From Marchantia polymorpha subsp. ruderalis (lineage: Eukaryota; Streptophyta; Marchantiopsida; Marchantiales; Marchantiaceae): a DNA stretch of 64,000 nucleotides. Shown in pieces: positions 38,050 to 48,644 of the stretch. Under the pieces are notes generated by a model. It had not been told where the DNA came from. It made no database searches and saw nothing but the letters and a program-made list of their open reading frames with translations. Numbering within the stretch: position 1 is the stretch's first letter; the number at the start of each line of letters is the position of its first letter. Location: assembly GCA_037833965.1 (NCBI GenBank), contig AP031351.1, forward strand, positions 30,020,501 to 30,084,500, read 5' to 3'. A program made the position numbers and the translations under genes.

Positions 38050-38557
38050 GAGGTTCCAAAATAACAACCAAATACTTTAATTGAGTATAGATGGTGTATT
38101 GACATTGAATGAAGGACACAGTCACAAATTCATACAACCTTCCATCCTTTTTCGCAGAAATTTAATCAAACCACTCCCGCCAAGTGAGCTGAGGGCTTGA
38201 AAATAACAAGCTGTAATTGTAGACCGGAGACTGTAGATTTGACACCTTTAAATTACATTGCCTTCAGACTTTGGCCAGGCACAGGCAGTAGAAATTGAAA
38301 CCCCCAATTCTCTAACTTATCGACTGCCTGTGCAAATTCTTGACCGGTCCTCCGCAGGCCTCTCCCGGTAAACTCAAAGAAGATCACCGGCGGCCAGAGG
38401 CAGTCGTAACCTGTGACAGGCGAGGTTGTTCCCTGGCTTAGAAATCTACGTCTGCTTCCCAGGAACAACTGTCAATTTTCACGAACGAAGGCCGAACTGC
38501 AGCTTAGTCTTGGAACCGAAGTGCGTCATTTATCCGGTCACCGGTGAACAAGGACCG

Positions 38558-38710
38558 ATGCGCTGTGGACTGAGCTTCGTTGGAGCTCGAGGACAATTTT
38601 CATTATTCTCGAGTAAAGGCCTGACGTCAAATTCATGTTTTTATCGAAGTGCGTCATTTGGTCTACTGAAAATACCGACTAATGCGCTGTGGTTCGATCA
38701 GCCTGGCTAA
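38558..38710 (+). promoter_or_regulatory. Upstream ORF overlapping the FHIT long-form start
   Basis: An ATG at 38558 opens a 50-codon frame (MRCGLSFVGARG...) ending at 38710, in a different frame from the FHIT long-isoform start at 38682 and overlapping it. Both ATGs sit in a diverged direct repeat: CGAAGTGCGTCATTT at 38517 and 38645, ATGCGCTGTGG at 38558 and 38682. If transcribed, it could lower use of 38682 and favour the internal ATG at 38898. Confidence 0.3.
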
Positions 38711-41454
38711 TCAGTGCTGCAAGCCTGCGCCGTGGTCTCAGAAGATAAAGCAGCCAAATTTTGTAGGAAATGTTAGTAGCCGGTCTGAGATTCCGAGGAT
38801 CTTGAATCTGCCCGCTTCTGTTTTGTGGCCAGCCTTTGTTGGAGGTGAGGCGAGAAGATTGTTCGTAAAACAGAGTTCTTCTGGTGGAGCGGTGAGGATG
38901 GCGACCACAGTGAAGGGGCCTCTCGAGGAGTCGAGTCCTCAGGTTCTTGCAATTTCCAGCTGATGTCGAATTTTGTCGTCCGTTATTTAGCTCACGTTTG
39001 ATCCTGAAACTGACCGCACTGTTGTTACCAGTCTTTTCCGTTCCCTGTCAACGAACCTTAAGTATTGTCAGTGTTGATATCCTAATTAATCTGAGATTTG
39101 TTATCTTCCTTTGAGAATGAGAGAATGTTTTTTCGTATAGACTTCAGGCCAGCAATTCATTCCTTCTGTCGCCTGTTTATATTAGTGTCATGTTAATACG
39201 AGGTCCTGAAAGTCATACAAATGTGGATAGCATGGGCTTTGTCTGAAATTTGGGCAGGGATTAGGGGTTTTGAATAATCAGTGCATTTAGATACAGTTTC
39301 CACTCTTGCGCCATCACAATTGGGTCGATTTACGTTGACTTAGGTTCATGGATTGTTTGTTTGGAAACTTGACGTCATCATTTTGCATGGCAATTGATTG
39401 TTTTCAAGAGAAGCTTTTTGTCTAAGCAGCGTTGAAGAGCACCAGAATTAATTTTCTGGATTGAACTCCTAATACCAACGAAAGCTATTCACTACTTCAT
39501 ATTCTCAGTTATCGTGATTCTGTTCCCAAGGTATAAGATCATGTGAGCGAAATAAGTTCAAGGGATGGTGATCGGCAGTAGTTTACTTCTTACAGTGATG
39601 GTTTGATCCGAAGGAAAGTTTGATTTGCAACTTCAGGCCGTGTAACTCATTCACCGTGTCGATAATTTGGCCATATAGCTTTTGAAACTTTTGAATGTTT
39701 TCGACAGCTACAGTGAAGATAAACCGTAAACAGAGCTGGTTGTTATAAATTTGTCTGTCAGTTTTTACAGACATGTGGTTTCGCACTAAATTTTACCTAT
39801 TCTTGTCTCAGAGGCTTGCGAACTTCACAGTAAAGCCTATTTGAGTGCACATGTCATACACTTGTCTCATCATTTTTCATGTCGTAATCCAGATGGATGC
39901 CTATACGTTCGGGCCATGGAAGATAGACCCCAAGGAAGTCTTTCTGGTTACAGAACACTGCTATGCCTTTGTCAATCTGAGGCCTGTCGTTCCCGGTACT
40001 TTTTCTTTACTCGTATTACACTCACATCTTGGGAAGTCTTGATGTTCATTACTGTTTATAGCGATGCTATCTGTTCCATCATGAGCAGCCAGAATCAGTG
40101 GGATATGTTTTTACTTTCAACGCATTATAAGATTGAGATCAGAACGTAAGTGTGTGCATGCCAATATCTTTTCAAACTCTGTACAAATTGCTTATACTCT
40201 TGACGAAGTTGGATACACGTTCAACAGGAGAACTATGAGTGGGAAAATTTTCTTATTGAAGTTGAGGTCTTATAGATCTTCTAATGCATGAAGAGGATAC
40301 ACCTCTGTCTAGACCATAATGTGTGATGAATAGAATACAAGCTCAGTTCCATCATCTGTGGTTTGCAGGTCATATCCTTACCTGAACGATCAGTTTGCTG
40401 TATTTGTGCAATTTCAAGATTGCTCTAGCTCATGCATGTACAGAAGCAGTCGGTGGCCTTTGACGACGTAAAGTACGAGTAAAACGCGACTGGACAATAT
40501 TTTTAATTGAGAACACACGAAAATCTTTCTGATGATGTTTTTGTGACAAAACGTTCACGTGATTCTTAACTGTCATACATGTTCTGGTCACACCGAAGAG
40601 ACTGGTTCCACGCTTCACGGATCTCAATGCAGAAGAAGTCACTGATCTTTGGCTCACGGCACAAAGAGTTGGACAGAAGCTTGAGCCCTTTTTCAACGCA
40701 TCTTCTCTGACCCTAGCCATTCAGGTAGTTGGTCCTCCTTAGTTATGTGAGTTGGTTAACATATATTATGAAGAATATTTTTCACGCATTTCACTGTCTG
40801 TATATCTTCTAAACGTGTTAGATTTTTATACACACAATCGTTTTCTGTTTCTTTTCAATCTGAAAACGATAGTGGCACTGCCCATCGTTTTTCTGGCAGT
40901 CATTTTCTGGAAGTCGATGGTGGCACCGTCCGCCGACTTGAGATAGTTGTTGCTCCAACTTTGACAGGTAATCCTGTCAAAGTTGGAGTACATACTAACA
41001 AGTATAGATTTTGTGTTTGTTCTGATTTTTTAGGATGGACCAGAAGCAGGGCAAACAGTTCCACATGTACATGTCCATGTGCTTCCGAGAAAAAAGAAGG
41101 ATTTTGAGGACAATGATATGGTCTATGACGCGGTAAACGCTCAAGATGCATGTATTATCACCATGGAAAACTTGAAATATTGCCTTCACCATGCGTGTGT
41201 CTTTCTGGAGATTCTTAACTTGCGTTTCCAATCGAGACTTCTATATGAAATATGTTTGCGCGCAAATCACATTTTCTGTCTTGGGAATGTTCTGGCCACC
41301 AATTGCCAATTTTCAGATTGACAAGAAGGAGGATGAGCTCAATCAGTTGAAGAAAAAAGAAGACGAAGGACATCTGGACCTTGATCAGGAGAGAAAGGAT
41401 CGGACCCGCGACGAGATGTTCGATGAAGCCTCGAAGTTAAGGGCCTTATTTTGA
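38682..41454 (+). CDS. FHIT: FHIT: bis(5'-adenosyl)-triphosphatase (HIT family)
   Basis: Spliced model join(38682..38942, 39893..39995, 40369..40371, 40579..40724, 41034..41132, 41317..41454), 249 residues. FHIT hydrolyses diadenosine triphosphate and related nucleotides. Residues 88-249 match the family throughout: [53 protein letters not shown], then the histidine triad HVHVHV at 182-187, whose middle His184 is the expected nucleophile, and a charged C-terminus ending KLRALF. The [15 protein letters not shown] exon (41034-41132) and last exon have canonical GT-AG borders. The Gly-His joint is restored only by a 3-nt exon and a U12 AT-AC intron. Residues 1-72 are Ser/Arg-rich and poor in acidic residues, like an organelle transit peptide. 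Internal Met73 (38898) or Met88 (39893) would give cytosolic forms. The first exon and its GTTCTT donor are the least certain part. Confidence 0.9.
40369..40371 (+). other. FHIT: 3-nt microexon (GTC) of FHIT
   Basis: The preceding exon ends CCCG (39995) before GTACTT. TTTGCAG ends at 40368, then GTC, then ATATCCTT begins a U12-type intron. G|GT makes Gly and C|AT (with the exon at 40579) makes His, reproducing the family's conserved Pro-Gly-His-Val-Leu-Val. Direct joining of the outer exons would shift the frame. Expression evidence is not available here. Confidence 0.75.
40372..40578 (+). other. FHIT: U12-type AT-AC intron in FHIT
   Basis: 207 nt. The 5' splice site ATATCCTTA matches the minor-spliceosome AT-AC consensus through ATATCCTT. 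The branch region ATTCTTAAC (40562-40570) contains the core CTTAAC, and the intron ends ...TGTCATAC at 40578, about nine nt after the branch adenosine. No AG exists between 40513 and the conserved HVLV codons, and an in-frame TGA precedes them, so an ordinary U2 acceptor is not available. Confidence 0.8.
40953..40988. repeat. Perfect 16-bp inverted repeat in a FHIT intron
   Basis: CTCCAACTTTGACAGG, loop TAAT, then its exact reverse complement. It lies in the intron 40725-41033 and ends 45 nt before the acceptor of the histidine-triad exon, close to where the branch point should lie. Confidence 0.9.
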
Positions 41455-43415
41455 ACTACTTGATGTCTTACAGGTATGAAAACGTAATGAATTTGACTGC
41501 CAACAATGAAGGATATAGAAAATAGAGGAGGTGGTATCACCTCTATCCACTAGATGCTTGAAATGCAGAGGGTCAAGTGTGTAGAGGGTCAACTTTTGTA
41601 GTTGTGCACCTTGAGTGTTTGAGTTGGCCTAGGTATTGAAACCTGGGGCTTTTCAAGTCCGCAACTTGTATACAAATGATATTGGTTGCCGAGTTATCAT
41701 TACTTGGAAGGTGGAATTTTACATTGCGGTGCACGTAGTGCGAAGTGTTTTCCTTGCCGCAGGTGCCGCACCTTAAGCTGTTGGGTACTTCGGCTCCATT
41801 CCCTCAAGTCTCGAATGTTCCGACTGACTTTTTTCTTTAACCAAGGTCTCTTAAACTTTGGCACTCAGATGCTGCTGGCTCTCCAAGAGTGCCCAGCACC
41901 ACATGCGTCAAAGACCCACGGGTGTTGAACCTCAATCGCCGGGATGATATGGATTAGCAGGTTGGCAAAAGTGCAAAAGGCATAGTCAGTGTTTTTGGAT
42001 TCCTGTTTGAAGTTCAGTCACCCACAGCTTGAGGCTTGTCGATGAACGATCACTGGATAATACTCTGGATAACCTCATGGAGCCAAGTGTGTAGAGCTTC
42101 AGATCTTGAATTCCTCATGTGAGATTATTATGTGTTTTTCCAGCGTCATGTGTTCTTGCTCCAATACAAGCTCTGGAGTTTTCTAATAGGTTTGTGATGT
42201 TGGTGAGCGAAGCTTCTTAGTTAGAATTGAATTCATGAAGGGTTAAAGTGTCGATCGATCTGTGGGTTGTGCCTCCATCAAATTCAGTGCTAGCTTTCGG
42301 TTTTCAGAGTAAGCTGTCGCTATGAAAGCTGACTTACCCCCAGGCTGATAAGATATTTAACATTATATGAGTTCCTGATAAAGTATGCTCCATTTATACA
42401 GGTCCAGACGGGAGGCCCACTTTTTACCATGTTTACAGTATAGATGTTGAGACATGTAGCATTGGGGTTTATCCCGGTTGCCTTTTTAGGTTGCCACAAT
42501 TTGATTGTTCTTCTGCAGTTTTCAACAGTAACTAATCGTACCATCTTTGTCCGCCGTGTCTGTACCTTGGTCGAAGGTTTGGTACGGCTGTGGCCTACGT
42601 TGGGTTTGTATCGAATTTTGTTTCTTAATACTATGTCGGTGTGTAATATTTGGTACGGGATCGTATGGGATCAGGTCAGGAAATTGCGGCAGGTGGCTGG
42701 CCAAACTGGTCAGACTGGCTGTCTGCTCAGGATAAGGATATCGATGGGTATGCGCGTCCCTTGGACCATGGCGTTCGGATTGAGGCCCGCCCCACAAGCC
42801 TTAAGGTGCGGAGCAGCCAAGTTTTTGCCATGAAGAAGTACATCGTATCCATTGTCTGTCTAATAGATGGAAAAACTGATCCAGCTGGTGTGCTCTGACT
42901 ATCGTTTGGCTCCCACTTTCCTCTGGGTCTTTTACTTCCTTAAGTTTGTGGCTACAGGTCATAGTTTGACTTCACTTTACTCTGTTAGTTACCTGTCCTT
43001 CCGTATTAACATAATAGGTAAGGTTTTAGGAAGTTTCTATAAGCTTCAGATACTTATAGGACCATATCACATCTGAAATAAAGTGTTTGATATTGAAATC
43101 TGATAATATTCTTTGCAAGAATCATTTTTGCAAATTTCCACCTCAATCACCATAAGGGGTCCCATGATTGAATCCAACGTACTCACTGAAGATTGCACCT
43201 CGCCACATTCGGAGCAAGATAGATAATCTCTAACATTTTTTATGAAATAGTCACCGAGCTTCATACACTTCATGACCTCGAAAATTTGTTTGAAACTATG
43301 TCCGTGGGTTTCAGAGAAAAGTGAAACCGGCAACGAGAAAGCAAATAAATGCTTGTTTCCTTTCGAAATACAGACTGATGAATTAATCCAAGGTAGAATG
43401 ACAAAGCAACGTCAT

Positions 43416-43955
43416 CTATCGAAAGTGGAGGAAAGGCACCAAGCATGATGAAGACATGTTATACATAAACATACACTGTCGATAGATCAAGCGCAAAGCA
43501 TCTTCTGGTAATGGGCTTTTGTGGACATCCTTGAGACTAGCTACGACACTGACAACCATAATCATGACTCCATGAGGCTCTGAAGAAAATGATTGGTCTA
43601 CTAGGGGCATTAGAAGATCGAATAGTAAAGCTTGGCAGCTTTTGATCGAGGCCATTCCAGAATGGCCCAACTGCACTGACACACAGAGCGAATATGGACT
43701 GCGTTTCGATTTTTTTCCTAGTTTTGGCTTCGCCCGTTGCCACTGTGCTCCAATCCCGAAGAGCACATCGATTGGAGTTTGTGCGCTGGAAATATCGGCG
43801 ACCACGTGATCACTTCGTCGAAGAAAGAAAAGTTGACACGCGTACAACAGATCGGAAAGTTCCCGATCAGCCAAGCTATAAAACAAAGCGCAAACACTGA
43901 TCGCGATGAAGTTTTGTAGCCCGGAAGGAGAGTCATGAAGCGAAGTTTGGAACAT
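43416..43955 (-). CDS. Unrecognised open frame, 179 residues
   Basis: Open frame from ATG in balanced-composition DNA. It has a moderately hydrophobic start, a basic middle (KPKLGKKSKRSPYS) and ends FLHFR. No domain was recognised. Another minus-strand frame (43067-43333) follows, so a spliced gene is possible, but no splice pair was convincing. It may be spurious. Confidence 0.2.
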   Translation of the reverse strand: MFQTSLHDSPSGLQNFIAISVCALFYSLADRELSDLLYACQLFFLRRSDHVVADISSAQTPIDVLFGIGAQWQRAKPKLGKKSKRSPYSLCVSVQLGHSGMASIKSCQALLFDLLMPLVDQSFSSEPHGVMIMVVSVVASLKDVHKSPLPEDALRLIYRQCMFMYNMSSSCLVPFLHFR

Positions 43956-45189
43956 TAAGAGTGAGTGCGCTTTTCTGAGTGGCAGAGACGAACTCGAGGT
44001 TCTCTAGACTCTCGTATGGGGAAGTGCTGAGATGGACAGAATTGCCTTTCGCTTGAATAATAATCTTCAAGATGCGCAGGGCGAAATTAGAGAAGTCTAG
44101 TTCGTGGTAGAGTTCCAGACTGCCCAGCGCGGTCGAGAGAAACGAAAACTAAATCTTTCTCGAAACTGGATCGAAATCGTGCAAAAGTTTGACAGTCGGA
44201 AACCAGAAACGCCCGCATACACAAATGTGAGCGCCAGTAGTTTATTGTTTCCTAGGATCCGGTGGGACATTAGTGGAAAGCAACGAGAAGAGTTCCGAGG
44301 TACAATCGTCGCACCCCAAGGGTCATATATTTCGTTCAAGCGCAGACATGAGCACGAGAATGATGATGACGATGATGATCGTGGTGATGATGGGAGGAGA
44401 CGAGGTTAGAGAGCAGAGCGAAGAGGCACTCGAGGGAGTCGTCTGCAGTGTGGAGTCTGGACCGGTCGAGGCAGCGGTACCACAAGCTTTTGCGGGTACG
44501 AGGGTTGATGCGAGAGAGGAGTAGGCAGGAGAGGACCTGCATAGAAAGGACCCGAGCTATGGAGGTGGGGAGGTGGTAATGGCGCTGATTGCTCGTCAGG
44601 CAGAAATTGCACGACAGCTGATGACGAGGCCGTCGGGGAGTTAAGATGGCTGCAGCAGCAGCATTAATCGCCCCAAAAGCCTCTGACCACACATCCGTTA
44701 CACCTTACGTCCTGCTCCCGAGTGCTTTCAAGACGATCGGTTTTGCTGCCCAAACGACCTCCCGAATTGTGCATCTGCCGCCATTGCAGAGCCCACCCAC
44801 GGGAATAGTCGCCCGAACAGGCATAGTCGAAATCCAACCGTGACCACCACGACGACCAGCTCTGGAAAAGGCGGTCACCAAATAACAGCCCCCCGCCCCC
44901 GACTCTGGACTTCCACTTCCACTACTCCTACTGCTGCTACCACAGCTCGCCCTGAGGCATGAGAACCTACTCCCACCGAGGAGCTCGAGAGAGATGCAAG
45001 CACGTGGAGCAGCTGCAGAAGAAAAGCAGGTCCTGCGGCTCTGGCTCTCCTAGACTGAGCCAGGCATCTTCGTCCCTTGTAGCTCATACTTAGTTCATAT
45101 GTTTCCGCTGCAGTCGAGAGAGGAAGGCCCAGTCACACGACATCGCAGCCTGACAAGACCAACGGGGGCACACGATGCCGATGCTCCTC

Positions 45190-45256
45190 CTGCTGCAGCT
45201 GCTACTGCTGCTACTACTACTACTACTATTGCTGCTGCTGCTGCTGATGATGATGC
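45190..45256. repeat. CTG/CTA trinucleotide microsatellite
   Basis: Run of CTG, CTA and GAT-type triplets. It would encode poly-Ser on the minus strand, but no gene is supported there. Confidence 0.8.
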
Positions 45257-47379
45257 GGGTGCTGTCCGCTGGTGCTATTAGGTGGAAGCAGGAGTTCATG
45301 GCTGAGAAGATCCCAAGACTCATGCTAAATAAACAGAGATTATGAAATTTTGATCTCTTGCACAGCTCACAGGGCCATGACTCACTTCACTGCGTATGAT
45401 ACTCTGTGCACGCAGTCAGAGCCGAGCCGAGCCGATCCCTGCCTAGTGCAGTGCGCGAGATGTCGAGATTCGAGACGGGAAGCCATTGTTAGCTCTACGG
45501 CATAGGGCTGCTGCGTGCACCCATCGACACATCTCGACTGCATAGCGATACCTGCCCAGTCCAGAGACTACTCTGGTCTGGTCTGGTCCAACCCACCTCA
45601 TCCCATCCTCCATCTCCATCGTATCCTAGCGCACACTGTTGCTGTGGTTTACGGGGATCATCAACTTATCTGAATGGACTCCAGAATCCAGGCGCTACAA
45701 ATTCTGTGCCAAGGCGGCACTAACAACCCTAATTAGCGGGCTCTATAGACTGGGGCCATGTCTGAACTCTGCTCTGCCACTGCCCTGGTCGCAGACCAGT
45801 CCGACTTCGATTTGACTCGACTCGCCCCCAGCCTGCCAAGCTTTTCTGTCAGGCACGACGCTAGGCTCGGCAAAGCAATCAGACACTCCTGGCAGGAAGG
45901 CAGCCCAGCCAGGCAGGCAGAGTGAAAGAGAGGGAGGCACCAAATCTCAGTCCTTGAGTCATCAGCGCTATCCGATTCCTCCAAGTGGCTACGAAAAGCA
46001 GCGGCGAGGGACGGTGTATGCATACGGAGAAGTGGAGAGGAAAAGGTCGCTCGATAATGATCATGGATAACGACCCTCCCTAGCTTCTGCGTGTCAGTGT
46101 GGGCGATGGAATGGCCTGATTTTGCACCAGCTAGTAGTGGAAAGAAAGCTCGGAATCTCATCTGCTCGGGTCTACAACAAGGGCGAGAGACAACACGAGG
46201 CGGCCAAGGCTCGTGAGCTACCATACTCGCCAACAGGCGATCCGCTTTGCTAAACTTGCCGTGCTTTCAGAGTTGACAGTTGTGTCGGGCATATTTCAGC
46301 TTGGCCTGCTGCTAGGGCTAGATCAAGTTGGGATCACAATGCACATGCTCGAAAAGCAGGACAGCCATTCTGATTGAAGACATCTCGAATTGGAGGAGGA
46401 GATGGCGAACTGGTGACAAAATCAAATGATGCATGCTCGTGTTCCAGTCCGGTGGCAGAATCTGGCAGGTTGCTTTAGGGTTACTGTATCAGAAATCCGA
46501 ATGGCGGCGGGTGCGAGTACAGTCTCATGCAAAAGCATCCCCCTCACTAAAGAGAACTCTCGAGGCCGTTCCTCCGACATTTTACCAGAGAGAGCATGCC
46601 ATTGTGTGCATACAAGATTGACCGAGGGGCATGAGGCTGAAATTGCTGATGAGAGCTTGACTGGGCAGGGCCATTCATGATATGGAACGAACGATCATCC
46701 ACGTGCCTTTCGACATACGACCTCATAAAGATCACCTCCCCGAGTGAAGGCTAGAGTTCTGCGGACGCATTCAATACGGCCATGAACGGGGCTGAGCCAG
46801 TTACAGAGACAATCTGAAGAGAAGTACACCGCACTTCTCCCATCAGTGAAATCGCATGGCTCCATGAGTGTTTGCGACGTGCATTCCCTCTTCGCCTCTC
46901 TGCTGCCGAGCAGCGACAATTTTTTCATTTGTTAAATTGTCGATATGATCGTGAATTGAAGGTGCATGCGTTTCCATAAAAGATCATCCTCCCCTCCCTC
47001 CAAGTCAACCATGATGAAAGAGAGGCCACCAACACCAACTCTATGTTTCCTCCACATAGACTTCTCAAACCTGGCCCTGCGCCAGCACTTCTCACGCGGA
47101 AAGCCCCTAACCTCACTGACTAAGACTACGTGCCTAGCCGAGCCGAGCCAGCAGCCAGCGTGCGTTTGCTGCTGTGCAATGATCGTGTCTGCGAATTCCG
47201 GAGATGGCATTCGACGCCACAAACCATGGAGGAGAGTGGGGGTAACGTTGGATAGAAAGGCAGGGACAAAAGAGAGGGAAAGGAAGTGGAAAGCATTTGC
47301 GTGATTGTGCGTGCGTGCATGGCTATGGAGATAGGAGGACCTTGCGGTTAGATGGGCTCAGCCACAGTTCTGAAAAGCA

Positions 47380-47402
47380 GGGAAGGGAAGGGAAGGGAAG
47401 GG
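47380..47402. repeat. (GGGAA)n microsatellite
   Basis: Four and a half uninterrupted GGGAA units, inside a wider purine-rich stretch to about 47465. Confidence 0.85.
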
Positions 47403-48644
47403 GTAAAGTTAGGAGGGAGAGATGGAGGGAGGGAGGGAATGCGAGGGATGGAGAGAGCGAGCGAGCGAGCTCAGCATGGGTATGGTGAAGGAGGGAATTT
47501 ACTCCAGGTGAGAGGCCAGCTGTAACTCGTGATCTTCAAGTCGAGGGGGAACTTTGACTCATGGCCAAGAGAGACCAGATCAGACCATAAAGAGGAGATT
47601 TCAGACAGTGGAAAATAAGCAATTGAGTGTGGCTGTGTCACAGTGCGCTTTGGGCTATTCCTGCTGCGCAATGCGCATGCCTGGCACGTATGAACGAACG
47701 GACCACTGACAGTTCTGTGCACCTCGCGGCCAGCCCCAACAGTGTACCTCACAATGCACAATCAATGATTTCATACCCCCAGCTGATTGTGCGCCGGCTA
47801 CCCGAAGTAACTCAGAAAGCTCACCGATCATTCAAAAAAGAATATTTCTCAGCTCGCTGGCTTGCTGGCTCTATGGTCAGTGCAACTCTGTAGGCCTCTG
47901 CCTGATGGAAAAGGCGGCGGCTACATCTCCCTGCCAACAGAGACATGAAGAAACAATTGGCTCGCAACGGAACCAAATCATTCCACACCCAACAAACTCC
48001 CTTCTCTCAGTGTACGCAAAATCCATCCAAATCTCAGAATCTCAGAAATGCTCCTTTCTCTGCCCCACATGGAACACACGCTGAAGCTGTTTGGACGAGA
48101 GAAAAAAGAGTACGGGAGTGAGAAGAAGAGCGACAAGCTGAGAACAAATGGTGATCCTCTTACTAAATTTTAGAAGAACAGATTTGGTGCATCCCTCTCG
48201 AAAGTCACCAACTTCATAGGCGACTGTCGACACAGGAGCAGCAGCTGGAATGAAACCTAGAAAACACTCCCTGCCAAGGAGGGAATGGCTTGACTTTACT
48301 TGACTTGACTTGCCTGACCGACTGACTGCGTGCCTGCCTGCCGGACTGACTCTGTGTGCCGGTGCTTTAAAAAATGTACTCTCTTTACAATGTCTTTGAC
48401 ACGGTGACATGCCTCGAGCTCAGCCATGGGGGAACGTCCACGGCCTTAGGCAGAGGTCACCAACTCGAACTGCGGACAACATCAAAAGTGAGGGGGGCGA
48501 TGGTGAAGGTGGGACGATGGTAGTACAGATTTATTGTTGTCGAGGGACGGGGGGAGGAATTGTAAGCTACAAGTGTGTGCGTGTGTGTGTGCCTGCTCTG
48601 CTCTGCTCTGCTCGTTTCTTCTTCTTCTTCCTCCTGGACTGCGA

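Larger units (their letters stand above)
41455..48640. other. Long region without a supported gene
   Basis: The first part is probably FHIT 3' UTR and flank. Overlapping frames at 42444-42898 (plus) and 43067-43955 (minus) show no family motif. From 44.1 kb GC content rises and simple repeats appear: GATGATGAC-type at 44360-44395, CTG/CTA trinucleotides at 45190-45256, GGGAA at 47380-47402 and GCCTGCCTGCC-type at 48300-48350. The 3' UTR of the remorin gene lies at the right end. Confidence 0.45.

Noticed and set aside
39996..40578. A single non-canonical GT-AC intron in FHIT instead of two introns and a microexon
   Set aside because: Joining 39995 directly to 40579 shifts the frame and loses the conserved Gly-His, and it ignores the strong TTTGCAG and ATATCCTT signals at 40362-40379.
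40430..40720. A 96-codon minus-strand frame
   Set aside because: It is antisense to the FHIT exon at 40579-40724 and its U12 intron, with no motif of its own.
42444..42898. Overlapping plus-strand frames with a GWPNWSDWL stretch resembling the start of some plant CDK-like kinases
   Set aside because: The similarity ends after a few residues, no kinase motifs follow, and the frames conflict with each other.
44646..44843. Small plus-strand frame MAAAAALIAPK..., transit-peptide-like
   Set aside because: Its start coincides with a GCA-rich simple repeat, no downstream exon continues it, and no homologous family was recognised.
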